From Meandrina meandrites (lineage: Eukaryota > Cnidaria > Anthozoa > Scleractinia > Meandrinidae): DNA of 64,000 nt. Shown piece after piece: positions 1 through 11,500 of this stretch (positions are counted from its first letter, which is position 1; each line of letters begins with the position of its first letter). The notes under the pieces are model-generated. The model ran no database searches. It saw nothing but the letters and a program-made list of their open reading frames with translations, and was not told where the DNA came from. The stretch spans positions 20,030,437-20,094,436 of the forward strand of contig OY855905.1 of the NCBI GenBank assembly GCA_963693305.1. Direction: 5' to 3'. The position numbers and the translations under genes were made by a program.

Positions 1-300
1 CTGTTTTCGGTTGGTTCCCTTGATCAGCTTCTCTAACCGGCATCAAACTAGCCTGCGTAGCAAGCGTTCCCGTGCACGGGAACGCTTGCCACGCAGGCTA
101 GCATCAAACCGACTATCAAACAGTTTATCTATATTGAACAATCCTATCGTAATAGAACACGATAAAAACTCAATTAATCCAACCAACCGGAAACGGTCGC
201 TCCCGACAGAACACCGGCCGAACGGTTTCTACTGGGACACTTGACTCAACTAAGCAAGACCGGTTGCGTTTAAAACGATAAGTCCCAATAGAACACGCCT
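1..300. repeat. Repeat shared with 12,930-13,310 of the sister unit
   Basis: This stretch aligns with the region downstream of gene B. It contains one copy of a segment (about 170-300) that occurs twice in tandem at about 13,030-13,310. It lies in the last intron of gene A, whose terminal exon would lie to the left of base 1. Confidence 0.7.
49..100. mobile_element. 52-bp foldback element with 9-bp target duplication
   Basis: A nearly perfect palindrome that begins TAGCCTGCG and ends CGCAGGCTA. It is flanked on both sides by the 9-bp direct repeat GCATCAAAC (40-48 and 101-109). The sister repeat unit near 12,970 carries the same flanking sequence without the palindrome, so it serves as an empty site. 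It is too small to encode anything and must have been moved by an enzyme supplied elsewhere. Termini and target length match the elements at 37,186 and 57,378. Confidence 0.85.
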
Positions 301-367
301 TAGTGGTGACCAAGGCTCCTGGCGACACTCACGCCTCGCGTTCTACCACTCCAAAGAGAATCGCGCA

Positions 368-389
368 ATATTATTATATAATAATATTA
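368..389. repeat. 22-bp AT palindrome
   Basis: A perfect inverted repeat of A and T only, inside the last intron of gene A. The corresponding place in unit B (about 13,385) has unrelated sequence, so the palindrome is specific to unit A. Confidence 0.6.
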
Positions 390-465
390 TCGCAGGTTAT
401 TCAACCCGAATAACCTGTACGTCGCCCAAAACAAACAAAGCGCAAATCACGTGAATCATACTGAC

Positions 466-813
466 CCACTTGTGGCGGGGAGATTTCGTTAATCCTGATG
501 TAAACTAGGGATTTCTGTGTAGCTGTTTTTCTTTGCATTATGCATTGGAATTCCAATCCAAGGTCATCTTGTTTGACACTCATCAGAATGATTGACAGCC
601 CATCTGTCTTGAGCCTTGTCAGGTATTCTGGGCAGGAGCTGGTGCAATTTCCCAACATGCACTTTGACAAAGGGGGACTGCAATACGCCATTTGTACTGT
701 CGATCCATTCTGTAAGATTCTGTACCAATAGATGTTTTCAACTGTTTCCTTAGAAAACGTGCCCCGAAATGGCTGGCTGAGATAAAGAGTTTGACCAGCA
801 GTGGCGGACAAAC
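466..813 (-). CDS. Gene A exon 3, second Ig domain
   Basis: Starts after the acceptor TTTGATTAG and ends at the donor GTCAGTATG; 348 nt, phase 1 to phase 1. It encodes a V-like fold with WYR in strand C, a Cys-rich insert (AYCSPPLSKCMLGNCTSSC) and the F-strand motif DDLGLEFQC. It is five residues shorter than the gene B copy in the F-G region. Confidence 0.8.
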
Positions 814-3800
814 CTAATCAAAGGCCCTTTGGGCTGTCTCGTGTCAGTCAAAAATAGATTAAAATATACTTAACTAAATAGTTATTATAAAAGTAAATGT
901 TTTGCTAGGCCGCAAAAAGCTTGTATGTCATTTACGCTTGAAATATTTACAGGGAGTTCATTAAAGACTTTCGCGCCACCAAAAAAAATAGGTGTTCTTA
1001 GAAAACTTACCATATCCGGGGATAGGGAAAGCAGAGACGGGGGAACATTTTGCTGGGATAATATTTAGTCGTCTTTTTCCATACGCGGGAAATAAAAATG
1101 GCGAACAGGCGGGAAAACAAAATGACAGAATACATATTATTTATGATTTTTACCAAAAAAACGTCCGTCCTCTCTATTTCCGACGCAAACTGAACGCAAG
1201 AGGAATTGAGCGTTACTCGAAGCACTCGTCCCCCACTTCACCTCCTTGTGCCGACGTTTTGCGCTGTTTTCCATTTCTTTTGTTATTTATTGGCCGTTTT
1301 TAACGATCAAAGAACAATATCAGAAAATAGAGTATTTCATACATGTTTCTTGTGACGAAAACACTGAAAATAGAAATGCGAATATGTTTGTAACGAACGT
1401 TTTACACTGCACATACCCAGGCAAATAGCATTCCCAAGGTAAATAACACCAAGGTAAACTCACCGCGGGAATACGTTACCGAGGCTTTTGCGGTCACACA
1501 CTAACACTTTACCATGGTCAATTTTTCATACTGCTTTCGGCGCGAAATGCGAAAATGGGTAATTCGAGGGTGCTTGCTTAGCATCATCTCGCTTTTATTA
1601 TTTATACTCTTTCGACAGTCCTCTACTGCTTTGTTATGTCAGTATTTCAGACAGCGAAGACTAGATGTTTATATAAATCTCTTTGTTGGATTTTTCTAAA
1701 CCTTGAGATGAAATCGAAATACATATAAGAAAACGCACTATAGATCTTCCTTGACTAGTGTTGTATTTAAACGCAAAATTTCCAAAAAAATAGCATTTAC
1801 TTACAAATCAGCAAGCCATTAAGCCATGATTCTAAGAAAGACCACGTTTTTGCTGCCTCGAACCTGCAAAGTTGACCTCAGGAAATCTAAACCTCACGCC
1901 ATCATATTTAATTTCAAATTTCTCTGTTTATTTTATTTGCTTATCTTTGAGGTTTGCCTCACGATTGGTCATTTTATCTTGGGGTACCTGGAAAACCTAC
2001 CTATTTGCCTCGGTAACTTTCATGGGCGATTCTTTTGTTCTTTTTCACACCGCCATAAATTTACCTTGGGGGAACATTTTGCTGAGATAATTTATAGTCT
2101 TTTTTTTTCATAAGCGGGAAATAAAAATGGCGAACAGGCCATGAAAATGACAAAACACCCGGGAAAACAAAATTACAAAGCACGCGGAAAAACAAAATGA
2201 CAGAGCACATATTATTTATGATATTTACCAGAAAAACGTCCTCTCTATTTGTGAGTTTCCCGAGGTAAAGAGCCCTTTTACCATGTTAAAAGGACGATGT
2301 GTAACCGCAACTATATAAATTTGACACACTACACTATTAGCCTATTCCGTACTTGAAACCCTACACCGCTACACAGATCAAGCAATTTGTTCCAGTCAAA
2401 TTTTGTTAGTTACATTTTATGCAGTTACGAAAAAACTTTCCGTAAAGACTCTCAAAATCCCGCTCCGGCTCTTTCTTGAAATTTCCGCTTACCGCTCCTG
2501 TTTTCAGCTCCCATCCCGGCCGAATATTATCACATCTTCTTATCTGGGTTACTTAGCGTGAGGTCTGTCTTTGACCTTGTTAAAGGGCAACTCTTGGGAA
2601 ATTTACCTCGATTTTTTTTATTTTTTTTCTATCCGTTGTTTATAGAAACAGGAATCTTTAGAAGGTAAAATTTTAAAGATATCGGCCAAAATGAATTTAC
2701 TACGAATCTTCTTTTACGCCAATTTGGCGGCCATTTTGAAAACGTTCGGATTTTGGTACGTCACGTGACGCTACGTCACAGGTTTGGAAGGCAGATTTGC
2801 TTTTGCATGCTTCTGATAAGAGGAAAACACGCCAAGCGTCTCTTCATAAATGAGAATGACAAGGAGAGAAAGACCCTATGCTGTTCAATGATGTCCAAGA
2901 TAAAAAAAGGTAGTGTTTCAGTGCTTAAATATGAAAGGAAATAAACTTAAAAAGAGTAAATCATGTGTCGTGAAACGAAACAAATCCGTCAGATTGATCG
3001 GCCTTCTAAGGTCACCAAATGTACATAGCTTTATAATACGATGCATCCTCTCTTGCACCATATCGTGATAAAGATGCCTTTTGTCTGGAGTAGATAGTAA
3101 ATTGAAAAAGGTCTGCGAGTGCTGACTCCCATAATTTGTCAGAAATCTCTTCATTTATGAGCAGGAATACTGAGCCTCTATATGTCCTATATGTAAGCGA
3201 AATCCACGCGTTCGGAAACAGACCGATATATTTTGATTCTGTTGTTGAGAAATTTGTAGCCACCATCAGATTTCTCCTGCTGTTAATTGGCAAAATAGAA
3301 AGCAATTCCCACCAGCAAATGTAGTGTTTCTTTGAAGTATATGCCTTCGAAAGGCGCGCGTGATTTGCGTGCAGGTCTGTACTGCGCCACTACCCCGCGC
3401 GCTAGCAGAGGCGCTCTCGCGGGATATAAAATTATACAAAGAAATGGGGAATCAAATATAAAACAATATCCGGATAACTAAGAGAAGAAGTGTTGCGTGA
3501 AGTACTTATTCAGTGATTCCTTTTGAGAAACAATTGTTGTAAATTAGGCAACCTGGGGTGTAGCATAAAACCCGGGTATAAAAGCGTGTCACGCTCTTTC
3601 CCTTCACCCTCCCTAGCCTGACCACGAAACAGTATTCGAGCAGATGTCAGTTGACGGGATAACCAAAGGAAAACATGCCAAATGTTGTAAGACAAGAACA
3701 GCGCAACGACCATTTCAAATGCAAACCATGAATTAAAACGCAAGCAAACGCGAAAGTAATAAGGAGCCAAACACAGCACAATTTTCGATTTTCGTGGGGG

Positions 3801-6800
3801 TTCTTTTCGCAAAAAGATAAGAAATTGCAAAATAAAAACATGACAACTTAATTATACCGATAAATATAAAATCACGCAGGGTCGTGTAACAGTCCCGGTG
3901 GCAGTAATCAGATTACAAAATCATTCTCAGTACAGTTTTACGCATACAAGCACGAACAGCCTTGAACAAAGTTTCCTCGAGGCAAGTCTTTTCAACTACA
4001 GAAAGCGCAAACTCCCTTCTCCCAACAAAAGAAGTGAAGAGACCCAGCAGAGTTTTGTCCACATTTAACTGCAAGCCTGTGTATGTTCTAGATAAAATCT
4101 GCCGCAGAATTTCGGACAGTCTAGTTTCGGTAGCTGGCATTTCGCCGGCAGAATTCTTCGAGTCGTTTTCGAGCAGAATTTAGAAAAATCGGTAACACAA
4201 AAGAGACAAAGAATTTAACTTGCGTTTCTGTATTTGCAAGCTTTCAAACCCACAAGATAGATAGTGTACATTAGGCTGAAGCTCAAAAGGTCAAAACCTA
4301 TTGTGATAAACATGAGCAAAAATATTTGAAGACCGAATATAAACAACAAAATGCAGCAAACAGTTTGGTTGTATAAAAGCATGTTTAATTAAGCTTCTCG
4401 CGAACATGCAAATAATAACAAGGCTTTTCAGGTTTGACTTAGCTCACAAAGAACTGGCCGGGGTAATAGAGAAAGAAACTGTACATTTAGGACTTCAATT
4501 CACTCACCATTCGTCGCCGTCGGCGGTGAGGAGGTTCGATATTTTACTCCCTTTCTCTGTCTCGCTGTTTTTCCCTGGAGGCTCAAAACGCCAGGGTTGA
4601 AATACCATAGAAGGTTCTTAATTATCCCCTAACATATCCCCTCCTATAGCTCTCTAAAAATCAGTGGAGTCACTAGCAGAAGTTGAGATCTCACTGCAAG
4701 AATTTGAGTCAGCCATGGTCGTGACTTGTTGCGGTTCCACACCTGTGACGTATCACATCTCGTGATCATAATCGAAGCATCCATGGCGAAATGTCACGTA
4801 AAATACGAAGTTTTACGTTAAAATTAACCGGTAAAAAAAGCTTCTGAATTCAATTGTTTTGCTTCCTGTGTAATTTTGGAAACATTTGGAAGCTTTTACT
4901 GAAATATAGTTTTCTAGCCAAGAGTTGGCCTTTAACTTTTGAGATGTTTGTAAGATAAGTCAAGCAAGGCTTTTTTTAGCCCCCTAACGCAGGTGACTTA
5001 AAATGATTTTATCTCGGCGTACTGATAAACATTTCTCGATGATCACCAATTCTACTGGCGAGAAGCATGCCATCGCCTCAGTCTTCAGTTCCAAGTGATG
5101 TCGAAGTACTTGCTACGGCAAACACAAAATCGAAAAAACCTCGCTTTAAGTCTGCTAACTGGACTGAGGAAGAAACGCACGAAGTTCTTGAAGCGTAGGC
5201 GCCAAAATTTAGTAAGCTGTGGGGAGTTTCACAAAGAGAAAAAATCAAACTCTGGAACGATATCTATTCTTTGTATAAAGAAAGGTGTCCAGAAAGCCCG
5301 AGAATGCTACAGCAGGTGAAGTAACGGCAGCAGAATCTAGAGTACGAGTTCTAGAAGTTAAAGCAGCGGTCTCGCTCGACTGGAGAAGCTGGAATTCAGA
5401 AAATTATAGAAGGCTTCCCCTATTTCGACATCTTTGTTGAGGTGCCGGTGGTGGGACATCGATCCATCTAAAACTGCAATCAAATGAGTCACTATCTTTA
5501 CCTCAGAGCCGAGTGTTAACGAGGCTTCGCAAATCGAAAGTGTAAATGTTTCTCTTCATGAATCAGAACCGCCTGAGAAAAGAAAGGCGAAAAAGTACGA
5601 CTCCAGACTGGCAGAGTTCTTTTATTGAAATGCTTGAAAAGAGTATGGAACAGGACAACGCAAGATTTGAACGAAAATGTTCCGTGACGCCCAGAGCAGG
5701 CAAATGGAACAAACAAACGCCATGCTTGCTGGCTTAAAAGACATTTTTAAAGATTTAGCATCAAAATAATTGTCTTTATCTAATCGTTTATTTTGTGTTA
5801 TTGGATCGTTGTTATCCGTGCCATAGAGGTCGCACTTTTCAAAACAAATGTTGTGCAATACTCACGTAGCAATCACAGTCTTCTTTAGGGTCTCGTTTTT
5901 CTGTTCAACTCTTTTCAACGCACTGTTGGACAGCTAAGAATTTGCTCGTTCGCTGCAAGTTCATAAAAAACGCCATCTCTTCTGCGTGCATTGCGTGTTG
6001 TTTATTTACAGATAACGTCAACGCTTTATATCATCGTGCGAGTGCACCGAATTAGCTCGAATTTGTTGCGCTTGATAGACCGATCAGAAGAACCGCACAA
6101 GACTGTGAACTAACTACAGCAATAAACGTAAAAGAAAATAAATCAATTTTAAGAACAGTAAAGCGTGCCTGTATTTCACATAATAAGCCCTTTACAATAA
6201 ATACTCCGAACCTACAGTTTGATAAACCAGCGGGCTGCGACCTCTTTGTTAAAGAAACATTAACGTTGAATGTTGTCCTTCAGTAGCATTGTGGAGTAAA
6301 AATTATAAAAGTTCAATTGAGGCCTTACACTACTGTGGATTTTAGGATTTTAGGATTTTACCACAGTAGTGTAAGGCCTCAATTGAACTTTTATAATTTT
6401 TAAAGAAACATTATCTGTTCTTTGATATGAAATTCCGGCGGCCTCACAAAGCAAATGTTGACATGGCGGGAAAAATATTGACATGGCGGGAAAATTCCGC
6501 GGCCTCACAAAGCAAACACGCATGGAATGGTCCATGGAATGCACTTTCTCCCCCTCGCATATTCTCGTGTCGTCATGACAACGTCATGACGACACGAGAC
6601 AAAAAGGAGGCAGAAGATTTAAATTAGGACACAAATTGTTACATAGCACATGGAAAAATAAATAAAATTCTATTAAATTCAATTACAGTTTCTGTTGGAC
6701 GGTGTTGTTATAGAATATAATGAGTTCGGAGAACAGTCAAAATAATTCACCTAGTGAACGGTTTGTTTCTTTCTCGGGGATTAATTTACCTTAATGCTTT

Positions 6801-8511
6801 TCGCTTTTCAAACGTCTTACATAACGTGTTGAATATCCTTTTTCAGCCAATTCGCACTTGACGAGTCTAGCCGGAAGTGTTTTCTGTTTCCGGTATTTCG
6901 GGCGGTATTTATCGAAATATTTATACAAATTCTTGTCCAGACGCAAGTTTAATATTGAAGTCGACAGCAACCCTTCGTTGGCATTGTTGTTGATCGAACT
7001 ACATATGCTGTTATGCAGGTGCATTATAAAATTCCTCGTAATTAAATATGTTTCTTTAAAACAAATCTGAAACAACAGAAGCCCCAAATCATCCTTCTAG
7101 TGATTTTTTTTCACGTTATAAGAATACTTACAACGTTTTGAAGAAGAGACATTCACTTTGTTAACAACCGCGGCTTTGTTTTCTTTTGTCAGTTCTATAT
7201 GGCATGTGTAGGTCAGTTGATCGTCCAAAATCAACTGTTTCACGAACAGTGTTCCACGAACAGGATTTCTGATCTTGATGCGCTCATCAAAGCTTCCAAT
7301 ATCATCATATCGAGTGCAAACCAGGCTTTTGTTGCAGTAGCCGATATTTTCTTTCTTACTTTCATCACTGGTGTGGGACACCGTCCAGTAAAGCTCCTTG
7401 TAATATTGACTTTGAATGACTGAGTCTAGCTTAGGGCAATCTAGTTCAATTTGTTCATTGACGCATACTCTTTGACTGTCGTCAGCTCGAGCACCTGATA
7501 AGAGAGAGAGAAAGAAATACTTCCAGTATAAGAAATGATGAGTGGTCCAAAGGTATCAGTAATATTCTTTGGAAGTAGCAGATCATTACATCAATTTGAG
7601 GTCCGCCTGTACTGTTGAGTCACGTAAAGAAATTTTTCCCGTGAACCCAAAATTTTTAACATGTAGAAGGGCTTTAAATTCCCGACGTTATTAAATTGCA
7701 CTTGTCACGAAATTAATAATAATGACGATCATAAGAGCATTTTCTTCAAAAAGCTATATCTAATTCTTCACCGGAGTACACAAACCATACCCTATTTCTA
7801 ACCAAAAAGGCTCGAAAACCATGCACTTTGTTAGCGCCGCGCATACCCGCCAGTATCTAGCTTATATAAATTACCCACCCTCCCCCCACCCCAACCGCAA
7901 CGCCTGGGTGGCCCCACCTGGCACACCTGGCAAACCCCAGCTTCAAATTTTAGTCATTGCGGCGGAAAACAAAATCAAGCCTATGAGAATATGCAGCATT
8001 TTTTGTTTACAACGTTTGAAACATGATTCATTCATTTTTCGAACAAAATTATGCTGCAACTCTTTCCGAAGCAAATCTAGTTTTAACTATCGTAACTCAG
8101 TAAGTGGCTCCATTCACAAACAGACCAAGCGTTGCGTTAGAAGTTTGTGCGTAGTCACAATGGCTAGTCTGTAATCGATTTCTCTTAGTTCATAACTTAA
8201 TAAAACCGAACCAGAACGCATCACTGCTGTAGCTAATATCGATAATATGGTGGAACAAGCCGCTAGACAATTAATTTGTTAGCAATATTTGTGTGGTCTC
8301 CTTCGTAGCTTTTGTTCAGTGTGCTCGTTACGCACGTTTGATTTATAAGAATCAAAACTACGTAAAATATAAAATGAAAACAATCTCAGAATACTGTAAT
8401 AAACTAACCTGCATTCACAGCTGATAAGACACACAGGCAGCTGTATATTAATACAAACTTGCCGATGATAGCTTTTAGCGTAACGTCGGTACCATAAGCG
8501 TTAACAGCCAT
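466..8511 (-). CDS. Gene A: two-Ig-domain surface protein, 3' end off window
   Basis: Predicted secreted or membrane-anchored immunoglobulin-superfamily protein. Coding exons in transcript order are 8,511-8,409 (signal peptide, 34 residues), 7,494-7,132 (Ig1) and 813-466 (Ig2). Every junction is phase 1 and all three exons are open. Ig1 has the classic core: a B-strand Cys in ELDCPKL, a C-strand Trp in ELYWTV and an F-strand Cys in LTYTCHI. Ig2 keeps the Trp (IYWYR) and F-strand Cys (LEFQC) but has Ser at the usual B-strand Cys position. The last exon, present in gene B 768 bp beyond Ig2, would fall before base 1. The Ig1-Ig2 intron is 6.3 kb, against 0.5 kb in gene B, because of one insertion. 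Partner and function are unknown; adhesion or self/non-self recognition is an inference from architecture and tandem duplication. Confidence 0.8.
1040..2250. repeat. Direct repeat pair about 1 kb apart
   Basis: The segment from GGGGGAACATTTTGCTG (about 1,040) to the CGTCC/CTCTCTATTT stretch (about 1,185) recurs at about 2,068-2,250. The second copy has an extra internal stretch in which GGAAAACAAAAT-type motifs repeat. Both copies lie inside the 5.8-kb insertion. I see no open frame shared by the two, and no LTR hallmarks. Confidence 0.6.
2260..5066. other. Interior of insertion, no recognised gene
   Basis: AT-rich sequence with several open frames of 60-106 codons on both strands. The frame at 3,913-4,140 (minus) gives a plausible amphipathic protein tail, but I recognise no family and find no splice context for it. 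CpG-rich patches lie near 3,355-3,425 and 4,510. A cluster of ACGT-type motifs (GTCACGTGACG) lies near 2,760. Confidence 0.4.
5067..5769 (+). pseudogene. Myb/SANT-like DNA-binding protein, decayed
   Basis: Reading from ATG 5,067 gives an N-terminal leader, then a SANT/trihelix-type start (ANWTEEETHEVLEA) and, in the same frame, APKFSKLWGVSQREKIKLW. An in-frame TAG stands where the family would be expected to have a Trp. Further stops follow (TAA after QQVK, TAG after YEF), and there are frame changes around 5,420-5,500 and 5,670. The C-terminal end, LEKSMEQDNARFE then MLAGLKDIFKDL across a frameshift, is the coiled-coil tail usual in such proteins. Proteins of this type occur both as host transcription regulators and as the Myb-like partner of PIF/Harbinger transposases. 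The position inside an insertion favours the transposon origin, but this is an inference. It is not functional as it stands. Confidence 0.7.
6298..6401. repeat. Perfect 41-bp hairpin
   Basis: Two perfectly complementary 41-bp arms (6,298-6,338 and 6,361-6,401) enclose a 22-nt loop containing repeats of ATTTTAGG. The lack of any mismatch suggests recent origin or correction. It lies inside the 5.8-kb insertion in gene A intron 2. Confidence 0.85.
6563..6599. repeat. 17-bp hairpin at end of the 5.8-kb insertion
   Basis: The arm TCTCGTGTCGTCATGAC is followed by three bases and its exact complement. It sits at the right junction of the 5.8-kb insertion and repeats the terminal GTCTCGTGTC motif found at the left junction. 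Confidence 0.75.
7132..7494 (-). CDS. Gene A exon 2, first Ig domain
   Basis: 363 nt, phase 1 to phase 1, between the acceptor TCTCTTATCAG and the donor GTAAGTATTC. It encodes GARADDSQRVCVNEQ, then an Ig fold with Cys (LDCP), Trp (YWTV) and Cys (YTCHI). Compared with gene B, the region from DDIGSF to YTCHIE is identical at protein level. The preceding half carries about fourteen replacements. Confidence 0.85.
7495..8408. other. Gene A intron 1
   Basis: 914-bp intron without a recognised gene. It aligns in patches with gene B intron 1. It lacks the 728-bp palindrome present there; the equivalent empty position is near 8,070. Confidence 0.6.
8409..8511 (-). CDS. Gene A exon 1, signal peptide
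   Basis: ATG at 8,511; 103 nt ending in phase 1 at the donor GTTAGTTT. It encodes 34 residues starting MAVNAYG, with a hydrophobic core FVLIYSCLCVLSAVNA and a small-residue cleavage context. The start matches the gene B exon (MAVNA), with conserved sequence upstream (AAGAGTT before the ATG). Confidence 0.85.
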
Positions 8512-11500
8512 AACTCTTACTATAAAGAAGAGCTTAAACTTCTGCAATGTCATTTCCGCTTACTAAGTGATAATGTGACATTCATAAATATGACGTCAAT
8601 ATGCTAAGTAAGCAACTTTTTGAAGTGACGCTTTTATAGTACAAAGCTTTTCTTATGAAAATGAGTTTTATCTACAAATTTATTCAATGTAAAAAGCTTA
8701 TTTTTGGAACAGAGGCAAATAATACTGAACGCCGAAATGACGAAGCAGTTCGTTTTGTTCGCTCAGGGATTGACTTTTCGGGGGCAAGAAAAATTGTTTA
8801 AAATATAAAGGAAGTTATAAGTGTTTAAGTGTTTATCACTTTGCACACTTGTTTGAAACAGTCGACGGCTTATTGTAATAAGTGTGAGAGCGGTATACAT
8901 AGCATTCACGTCTGATTGATTTCGATGATGCTTCAAAACTACTAAGGTCTTAAACCTGAAGTACTTAATTAGGAGTGATTGCCTCACTTGTATTGTTTTA
9001 ATAATTTACCAAAGAGAAATGATTACGATCGTTAATTAGCTTAAGTGTTCAGGGCCCTGTTCAGTTTTTAGAAAGCTGACAGCAGGATCACTCCCGGATT
9101 CCTCGCTTTTATCCTTCTCAATCAATAAATTTCACAAATTTGCATGTACCGTCACGAGTTGCGTGAAGATTGCACGCTACCAAAAAATGTACTGGCGTTG
9201 AATTCTTTTTTGGCCGGCACGAGTTCTTTCATGTTGCCACAGTTTATTATGAAATGAAACCAATTATGTTGATTGGGTGGCTTGTAATTCAGATAGCGCT
9301 GTGGATAACAGAGAATCTTGATATTGAAGTTTCAATTCTCGCATAAATCAATGATCATTGTTTATAACATTCAGTCATCGCTGTTTTGAACAGCTTTCAT
9401 CTTTTGTGTGGTGAGTATCTCTTCGTCGGAAATTTGGTACACAATGTACAGAGACTTGAAGGTATTTTTTTCTGAAAAATTTGCAACTTCATCATAAATA
9501 GCCAATTTTGCATATGACTGACGTAACGGCTTATCTCAGTTTATAAATATCTTCAGCGTTTTACAACTTTACAACACCCGGAGGTCAGTCAACCAACAAG
9601 CATCCCTGAAGAGAGGGGTTTTTCCCTTACTTAGAACGTGCACTGTGATTGGTCAGTTCACAGCCCGATTTCCGACTTGAAATGGTTTGTTTTCCAGCGA
9701 GAGAAAGATAATGCGTGTTTTAAAAGAGTTGTTTGTTAACAAGCTCTGGTGAAAAAAAGATATGTTTTTCTTTAATTTTTATTTTTTATATTATATCAGT
9801 GTCTTTTTACACGTTTTGTGTATTCACGTAATTCAGTTGTTTGTCCAGTCGAATAAATATGTTTAGAAATAAAGACATCGGCAAAACTCTATATTAATAG
9901 GGTTGATTCTTGAGTACTTTACAGCCAGAATTTTTACATGAAAAAAAGATAGTGAAGAGCAAGACCATGCTTTTGTTACGGGGCCTTTCGGGGAATTTAA
10001 CTTCATGATTGAGCGGGAGGTGCCCTGCTACTTTCAGGGATCTTTTATATCAAGTGGATCAAAGCATCGTTCAGGAACATGTCGAGTTATTTCTGGTCTT
10101 GACTCAGAACTCAAAGCTATTATTGAAAGTACAATTGTCATAAATAACTTGTAGCCAAACTCGGTTTGACTTACGTTAGCTAAGCAAATAGAGGAAACGC
10201 TAAGGATATTACTTTTCATCCGCATAAAACCTAGAGCTCATTTCGTATTCGAATTAAGGCTTTGTTCTAAGAGCAGGTGCAAAACACCTATACAACTAGC
10301 TTTACGATTTAGGAAGATTGCGCTGTTTCAGTCAAACGAACTGGGATCAACATCTTTTTACCAAAAAGTGTTCTTTTACACGTTCCTACACCTTATCCCT
10401 TACAAATCCCGTTGATTTTTCACCGGTTCAAAGAGATCTCAAGCCTGGCCATCTTGTAAATTTCATCATGCCTTTTTACTTCGGTGCGATTATTTGAAAC
10501 ACGTCAATATTGACACTACCAACGTAAATATTATGACCCAGAAGCTAGAACTGCGTGAATTTGATTTCACCTTCCTCTTTTGTGTTTACATTTACATACA
10601 GTGTTTACAGTTTTCAACAAAACAACGAATAGCACGTGAATCGGCTGCGATCGATCTCGAACAGTACTCGTGACTGAAACTACGCATAGATCTAGAAAAG
10701 TAAAGTATTGTTTTGTTAATCAGTCATACACCTTGTAATGCTGCTCGACATTCTTTAATTGTTCTCGTATGCGAACCAGAGGGATATTTGATGAGTTCTT
10801 GTGCTTTATACATAGTACCGATATCCTACTTATCTGACTGTTAATTTCGTTTCGCCGATCTGTGATCTGTTTTTCAGACTTACCTGGGTGAAATCGGCCA
10901 ATTCCATTCAAATGGTATAAAATATAAAAACAGTATTAACTCCCAAGACCCACTCCGCCCACAGAAAGAAATACGATATAATCTAATAATTTCGCATCTT
11001 GATCGCGCAGTGACTTTCCGAAAATCCTTTTTCTCGGCCTTGATTGTTTATGGTAAGAACCGATTTTTAATACAGTACAAAGGTAAGCCGTAAGGCCTGC
11101 CCAGTATTTCGGAAATTTTTTTGCTATATGATATAACTTCAGAGCAACCTTACTACTTATTCCCTCCTAACGTGCGCTACAAAGAACGTTCCGAGCTAGT
11201 TGCAATAAAAACAGTGAATAAAACTGTTTATTTTACTTTATTGTGGCTAAGAATCATTTTACATTCGTGCATATATATATTCGTTCACATAAAATTTTTC
11301 TCGTTCAGATCATATTCTCTATCATGTAATGATGCAGATTACTTTGTTTAATCACCTATTGTACAAAGCAAATTTTGTATTCACAAATTGTATTTTTATA
11401 AAATATAATCAAGCCAACGCTTTCCTCATTTTTCTTGCAAAATTCTTTTAGACTTACATTAGCTACTTACTAGATTAGCTGGATGCTTAAAACCCGTAAT

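Larger units (their letters stand above)
819..6603. mobile_element. 5.8-kb insertion in gene A intron 2
   Basis: Gene B reads directly from the Ig2 acceptor region into GGAGGCAGAAGATT (near 13,870). In gene A the same two sequences are 5.8 kb apart. The insert has a short inverted repeat at its ends, GTCTCGTGTC near 836 and GACACGAGAC near 6,591. It contains a decayed Myb/SANT-like gene (5,067-5,769), a pair of direct repeats (about 1,040-1,185 and 2,068-2,250) and hairpins at 6,298-6,401 and 6,563-6,599. It may be a single large DNA transposon or several nested insertions; no transposase is recognisable. Confidence 0.6.

Noticed and set aside
3012..3305. 97-codon minus-strand frame in the 5.8-kb insertion
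   Set aside because: The composition is protein-like, but the competing frame is equally open and no transposase motif is seen.
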